Assembly: GCF_010093535.1 (NCBI RefSeq) | Contig: NW_022985198.1 | Coordinates: 62,001 to 126,000, forward strand | Direction: 5' to 3' | DNA: 64,000 nt | DNA from: Lindgomyces ingoldianus | Lineage: Eukaryota > Ascomycota > Dothideomycetes > Pleosporales > Lindgomycetaceae | Position numbers and translations under genes: made by a program | Notes under the pieces: model-generated | Databases searched by the model: none | The model's input: the letters and a program-made list of their open reading frames with translations, nothing else | Told to the model about the DNA's origin: nothing | Part shown: positions 58,863 through 64,000 of the stretch, piece after piece | How positions within the stretch are numbered: the first letter of the stretch is position 1 | Layout of the letters: every line of letters starts with the position of its first letter

Positions 58863-61425
58863 TAAACTTTTTTTTAGATTTTTATTACTTTACCTTAATT
58901 TTTTATACTCTAGAGATAGAATAATTACTAGTAAAATGTCTTAGTTTACTATAATTATAATAGTTACTAGAAGTTGTTTATCTTTTAGAGGCAAGTGTCT
59001 AGCTAGGTTATTAGTAGGTAGTTAGAGTAGATTAGGGTACTAACATAGGTGCAGGTTAGAGTGCACTAGAATAGTATACTGCCTTAGATGTATTACTAGA
59101 AACTTTTTAAAATTAATTTATAATAGGTCTAACATTAAAATGTTAGGTATAGTTAATAGTTTACTTTAAAATAGTAAAAGTGTTTTTTTTTTCTATGTTA
59201 TAGGCTCTTAAGTAGGCTACTATTATTTTAAAGAAGCTTTTTTAAGTGTGTTTAAAACCTAAGTGTAGTACTTTAAAGCTAGGCAGTATCTTTTTTTATA
59301 AGTAAAAAAACTATTTTAACTTTAATATAAACTCTTTAATAGCAGCACTAATAAAGTAAGCTTTAAAAGTAAAAAATGCTTCTTTTTTACTTATCTTTAA
59401 AGTTTAAAATGCTTATTACACTTCTTTTTTTATTACTAGTAATAAAGTATGTTTATAAAAGCTTAATTATTTTTTTTATATTCTTAAACTAAAAGTTATC
59501 TAATTTAGCTAGGTATCTAGGCTCTAAGTATTCCTTTATAATACTAGCAGTGTGTTTCTATACTAACGCTATGTGTGCCTACTTACTTTAATAGTAATCT
59601 AAATTAATGTTAAGTCTATTTATAATAAAAGCTTACTATTATTTATATGTAAGTTTTTTACTATCTATAAAGTTTTTAATCTTAAGTATATATTTAGTAA
59701 AGTAGCTTTAAAAAAGCTTAGAAGTGCTTAAAAAGTCTTTTACTATTAGTGTAGTAAAAGTAATTTAAAGCATTATTAAAAGTAATTTAGTAGTTAGTAA
59801 AAGTTAATTAAGACTAATAGTTTTAAATTTAGTTAGCTATTTAATTTATGCTTTTAATTAAGTAACTTAGTTTTTAAAGGCTATACTACTAAAGTTTAAC
59901 TTTAAATTTAGTAAGTTTTTAGCTTTAAGTCTTATAAAAGAAAGTTTAGCTATTAAAGTTAGTAGTTATTTAGCTTTAGTAGTAAGTATTTTACTTTAGC
60001 TATAGCTAGAGCATGTTGTAAGCTTTATACTAAGGTCTAAGAGTAGTTAAAAGTTAGGCATTAGTAGTTATTTTTAATTTTAATAAGTTATTAGTAGTCT
60101 TTAAGTTTCTACCTTAGCACACTTTTTATAACTTTTTTATAAGTAATTTTAATTATAGAGAATAAAAAGTTTTAAACTTAAAAGCTTTAGTTAATAAAAA
60201 GTTTCTAAAATTTTATTTATAATAACTAAATAATTTAATATAATAGTGTATAAAAACTATAACTTAAACTAAATTAAACACTTTTTAAAGTTAGATATAG
60301 TTAAATAAATAATTAATATAATATTATTAATAAAGCTGTTACTAGTAAAAGTAAGTTTTCTACTATAATATAACAGCGTAGACAAGATAATAGGTCTAAA
60401 TGCAGTAGGAATCTACTTAGAGGCATATAGAAGTGTGTAGGGACTCTAAACCTAGAAATGCTATTAACACCTATAGGCCTTATATAAAAGAATATTAGAA
60501 AACTACTAAGCTAGCTACAGAGCAAGGTGTGACTAAATACATAAGGGAATAGAGGTAACTGCGGGGGACTAGGTCAAGTTATAGTTGGGGCCGATACAGG
60601 GACCCTTCGGATAGGATCCGAGCGACCCGAGATGGAACAATTTGTAGAATCGTTACAATAGTAGTTTAATAAAGTAGTAAAAGTGTGTTCTTTTTTATAA
60701 GTTTATATAATGTAATAGCTTCTATTTTATCTTTTTTAAAACTAATGCCTTTATTTAAGAAAGTAGTAATTAGTTTTTATAAAAATAGTTAGCGAAGAAT
60801 TTTAAAGTGTATAAGCTTTTACTTTATAAAGTTATTTTAAAAGTTTTTAAAAAATTTGTATATCTATTATGCTTAATATATAGAGTTTTATAATTAAGTT
60901 AGCTATATATAAATTAAGCTTCTTCTTAGGTGTATTATTTAATAGTTTAATCTTATCTACTTAATCTTTAATATTTATCTACTCTGCTAGAGTCTTTACT
61001 AAAATGCTTACTAAAGGTATATATTAGTTATATATTAATACATTATGTTAGCTAGTTAGAGATAGAGCTAGCGTTGCTTGTTGCTTTATAGTAGTTAGTT
61101 ATGCGTTATTGCGCGCTGTCTTACTTCTTATTATACGCTGCCTCTAAACAGCTTTATGTAAAAAGATAAAATAAACCTCCTAGCATTAAGTAAACACTAC
61201 TATTTATATAATACCTTTAAATAGTATTGTATAGACAGGTTTTCTACTCTTTATTAAGTAACTAAACAGAGATTTATAGCTACTTACATGTAAATTAGAC
61301 TTTATTTTTACTCTTACTAATTTATAGTTAAATTAGTAAGAAAAAGAATTTCTTGTATATGTAATTTTTTAAATAGAAAATATAAAAAGAGCTTTCTGTC
61401 TTATAGCATTTAAACTACTAATTAG
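58863..61425 (-). pseudogene. Copia-like gag/leader remnant (minus strand)
   Basis: The minus-strand frame contains hydrophobic and Lys-rich blocks (FKVLHLGFKHT, YNIEKKNTF), then a Ser/Thr/Pro/Gln-rich stretch at about 58,960-59,060. This arrangement is seen before the zinc region of fungal Copia-like Gag. It lies downstream of a 140-bp LTR (61,426-61,565) whose inner end (CTATTTAACACTAATTAG) matches the Copia X family. It is interrupted by a GC-rich island at about 60,369-60,657. Decay is heavy, and assignment to a family rests on the LTR. Confidence 0.5.
60369..60657. mobile_element. Possible solo LTR of about 289 bp
   Basis: An island with lower AT content inside the gag remnant. It begins TATAACAG (possibly TGTAACAG before RIP) and ends CGTTACA. 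The last 80 bp are GC-rich and unmutated in appearance. The flanks ATAAT and ATAGT differ by one G/A change but overlap the proposed start by a base, so the borders are uncertain. Confidence 0.45.
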
Positions 61426-61565
61426 TGTTAAATAGGCTCTATGCTAGCTATGCAAAGCAAAGAGGTTTGCATAGTGTACACATTGCGCAGGGGGTTGCAG
61501 GTAACTGGTGTTAATTCTGTGCGAAGGAAAGGGGTATTTATCTGTCTGTGCGTACGACTGTGACA
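61426..61565 (-). repeat. 140-bp LTR of a Copia relative
   Basis: On the minus strand it starts TGTCACAGTCGTACGC and ends GCCTATTTAACA, followed by CTAATTAGTAG as in Copia X. It is half the length of the X LTR but shares the inner end, so it appears to be a related family. It is largely unmutated. Confidence 0.6.
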
Positions 61566-61574
61566 CAAGACCAT

Positions 61575-61637
61575 GACACGTGACACCCAACCGCGTATCC
61601 AAATACTGCTATTTAGATAATAATAGCTAAAGAATTT
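61575..61637 (+). pseudogene. Short Gypsy integrase fragment
   Basis: IVIAKEF-type sequence matches the integrase of Gypsy-2 at about 23,985-24,010. The frame stops where a GC-richer island begins at 61,638. Confidence 0.5.
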
Positions 61638-61927
61638 TGTTAGATTGACGCACTGTTTCTAGGCTTCCTAAGATGAATGATGGGTTTGGATATGATGTAT
61701 AGGATGATGATTGATTGTATTAATTTATTAATTCTTTTTCTGCTCTACTTGTGTTGCTCAGCTTTTGTTTTTCTAATCTAAGTCCCTCGCGCACTAGCCC
61801 TATGCGCGACTAGCTTGCAACATGCTGCAATTTGCTGCAACATACTGTTTAAGCTTATTGCTTGTACTATCTAGCAGCTTTCGTCCAGCGTTCCTCCTGT
61901 CTTGACAGTAGGTGCGCATATCTGACA
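61638..61927. other. GC-richer island of unknown origin
   Basis: About 290 bp with little RIP, beginning TGTTAGAT and ending ATCTGACA, which resembles LTR ends. The flanking pentamers do not match. The sequence between integrase and the following LTR region is missing, so a simple solo-LTR insertion does not explain it. It contains GCAACATGCTGCAATTTGCT, similar to the Y minisatellite unit. Confidence 0.4.
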
Positions 61928-61973
61928 AGTGTAAGTAGAATAGTAAAAACACTATTAAGAAAAAAGGCCTGTG

Positions 61974-62807
61974 TGTTATAGTTTATAAGTAGACTAAATA
62001 AAACCTAAATAATAACTTTTACTATATAAATAAACAAGCTTAGAACCTCTTTACACTTAAATAAAAAAAGCTAGGAAACGCTACAGTACCTACTAACTCT
62101 GCTTCTTTAAAATATAAGATAGGTAAATGCGTTATCTAATAAAGAAACGCCTATAAGACTATATGTAAGGACGGAGCTCTGTACCACTACGCTAATACAA
62201 CTAAAAAGGTGCGAATAATCAACCAACAGTTAATTATTGCGTACAGAATAGTATATATACCCGTCGCACGTAAGCACCATCTCGGCCTTACACGTAAGCG
62301 CCATCCTGGCCTTACACTATAAAGCTTAGCGTAGCTAAGCGTAACAGCTATGTAGCAAAGCTGTAAGACTTAGCAGAGGCTAAGCACTACAGCTAGGCAG
62401 GGCAACAGCTATACTAGAGATACAGGCAAAGCTAAGGTCTATAGAGGTAGCAGACCTAGACATGTATATAATGCTGCGTTTAATTAGCCTTTAGAAAGTG
62501 TAATTAAAGTTTAGTTTATTTTTATATAGACTAAGTAGCATTCTAGCTTTCTAATAAGCTGTAATACTAATTATATATCTTACACTATATATTCCTCTCT
62601 TTTTGTCCTTAGGACTGTTTAACTTAGCGCCTATACTACTGTCTAAGGGCAAACTACAATTTAGCCACTTATCTTCCCTCCTCACCTAGAGCCAAACTAA
62701 GGACCGTACATCCAAGGCAGGCTCCCCCTTCAACCTTCTCTACCTAATAACAGCCCCGTGCTCAAGGCATCCTATTAACAAGAACTCTATGAGCAAGAAT
62801 TGTAACA
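61974..62807 (+). mobile_element. 3' LTR of a fifth Gypsy element, with a TRIM solo LTR inside
   Basis: The LTR (about 675 bp net) starts TGTTATAG after a purine-rich tract (AAGAAAAAAGGCCTGTG) and ends ATTGTAACA. Its middle (TAGACTAAGTAGCATT and TATATCTTACACTATATAT) resembles the Gypsy-2 LTR. The first part is strongly RIP-mutated and the last 130 bp are not. The 5' side is deleted. Confidence 0.75.
62164..62316 (-). mobile_element. Solo LTR of the TRIM family, CTATA duplication
   Basis: It matches the 128-bp repeats of the TRIM at 54,247 but is 153 bp, because about 25 bp at the right end are tandemly duplicated (CACGTAAGC.CCATC.. twice). CTATA flanks it at 62,159-62,163 and 62,317-62,321. 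Confidence 0.9.
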
Positions 62808-62953
62808 TTACGCTTGCAGCACTCTACTACCTTATAGTTTATTATATAATAGATATAAAATAACTAGTTTTATATAATAATATAGCTATGTTTAAAGTGT
62901 GTATAAAGATACTTTTACTTATACTTATTAATAACACTTTTCTTTAGCTTTTA
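62808..62953. other. AT-rich degenerate sequence
   Basis: No gene or recognised repeat between the Gypsy LTR and the last Fot1-type element. Confidence 0.5.
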
Positions 62954-64000
62954 ACGTACTTCACAGGCGAGTTGCTTACACACCTAAGTTGCTTACTTTT
63001 ACTAAGACTCTACTACACTACTTTTTTTACACTAATACATTCCTAATAACACTACTTAGATGTGTTAAAGAAACATTAGATGCAGCTTATACTTTAAGCT
63101 TTTAAATAAGATGTAACACTTTTTAAGTAACACACTATAGCTATTTATAAAGTCTTTTAAAAGATAATAAGTAACTAACATGCTAGATAACTTTTCTAAG
63201 CTAATTATATAGCTAACTTATAAAAGCTAAATAATAATAAGAAGTAGGTAATTATTTAGCACATACTTAAGCTAAATGCGTAAGAATTTCCCCCCTAGCT
63301 AGCAGCTATAGCTAATATAGCTAATTCTTTATACGCTAAGCATAATATAGGCTATATTAGTATAAACTAGCTTAATATATTTATTAAGTGTTACTTAAAG
63401 CTTAAAGTAAAGTTTAAGTATAAGTATAACTATAAAAAAGCTTTTTATAAAAATTTTATAGTAATTTAAAGCTAGTTTAGCTTTATAAAAAATATTAAAG
63501 CTAAGTATAGTATTTAAAATAATAACATGTACAACTTTAATAAGATAGAGTTTATAATAGGCTAGATATCTACTAAAGCAGTTATTATAAGTTTAGAGAG
63601 ATAAGGATAGCTAAAAGCAGTCTAGCTAGGTGACTAGAAGTAGACAACAGCTATCTAGGGCATTAATACTAAAAAGTAGGCTATTCTGCTTTTTATTATT
63701 TTTTAGAGTACTAACTACTTTTTAAACTAGTATAAAAAAAATCTACTTTAAAATTAAGTTATTATAATCTTTAAGCATAGCTAGACTACTAATTAGCTTA
63801 GTCTAAACTAGTTAAAGCACTTTAACACGCATATAAAAAAGTGTACTATTAGTAGCTACTATTTACTAGTTATTACTAGCTATAAAAGCTATAACTTACT
63901 TTATTTTTAGTAATACTATAAAAATAATAAAATTATTACTATTTATATACTTTTTTACTTATTATAATTTTTATAGCTACTTAATGTAGGTTCTTTTACT
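62954..64000 (+). mobile_element. Fot1-type family A element, cut by the window edge
   Basis: It starts with ACGTACTTCACAGGCGAG after TA and is collinear with the full-length copy at 8,578 for 1047 bp, to the window end. The N-terminal and first catalytic parts of the transposase are covered, with RIP-type stops. Confidence 0.88.

Overview
The window looks like part of a gene-poor, AT-rich compartment of a filamentous ascomycete (Pezizomycotina) genome. I found no host gene, tRNA, rRNA or CRISPR array. Nearly all of it is nested transposable elements. Their coding regions are recognisable by motif but full of C-to-T and G-to-A changes: CAG and CAA codons read as TAG and TAA, TGG reads as TAG, and TA dinucleotides are in great excess. 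That is the signature of repeat-induced point mutation (RIP). GC-richer islands remain, mostly at the outer edges of elements.

Left part (1-10.6 kb): a gag-only LTR element with a 60-bp tandem repeat and a zinc knuckle, followed by its 3' LTR. A 5.3-kb Tc1-like block splits that LTR. The block contains an inverted-repeat element, an unidentified broken coding region, a solo LTR (AACTA duplication) and a palindromic Fot1-type derivative. A plus-strand Copia copy follows, interrupted by a full-length Fot1-type element.

Middle (10.6-35 kb): a minus-strand Copia copy carries two oppositely oriented copies of a Helitron-like element, 'Y'. The left Y is split by a 12.6-kb Gypsy element ('Gypsy-2', GAGAG duplication), which itself holds a Tc1-like transposon and a second, internally deleted Copia (GTAGC duplication). 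The right Y is cut by a minus-strand Gypsy ('Gypsy-3'). Two more Fot1 derivatives, one palindromic and one internally deleted, also sit in the Copia copy.

Right part (35-64 kb): a full-length second Fot1-type element, then a plus-strand Copia whose reverse transcriptase is split by Gypsy-1 (38,648-52,836, CTTAT duplication). Gypsy-1's gag is in turn split by a complete minus-strand chromovirus, 'Gypsy-Z' (CAATA duplication). The Copia 3' LTR holds a complete 555-bp TRIM element (CCTAC duplication). Beyond are a minus-strand Gypsy-4, solo LTRs, a Copia-like gag remnant, the 3' end of another Gypsy and the start of another Fot1-type element cut by the window edge.

The most unusual observations are: (i) palindromic and internally deleted Fot1 derivatives whose two copies each share one private junction; (ii) the Helitron-like Y element with a captured Fot1 end and minisatellites; (iii) an antisense Cys-rich/coiled-coil reading frame conserved between two diverged Gypsy elements; (iv) the gag-only element and the TRIM; (v) a consistent sparing of outer LTR edges from RIP.
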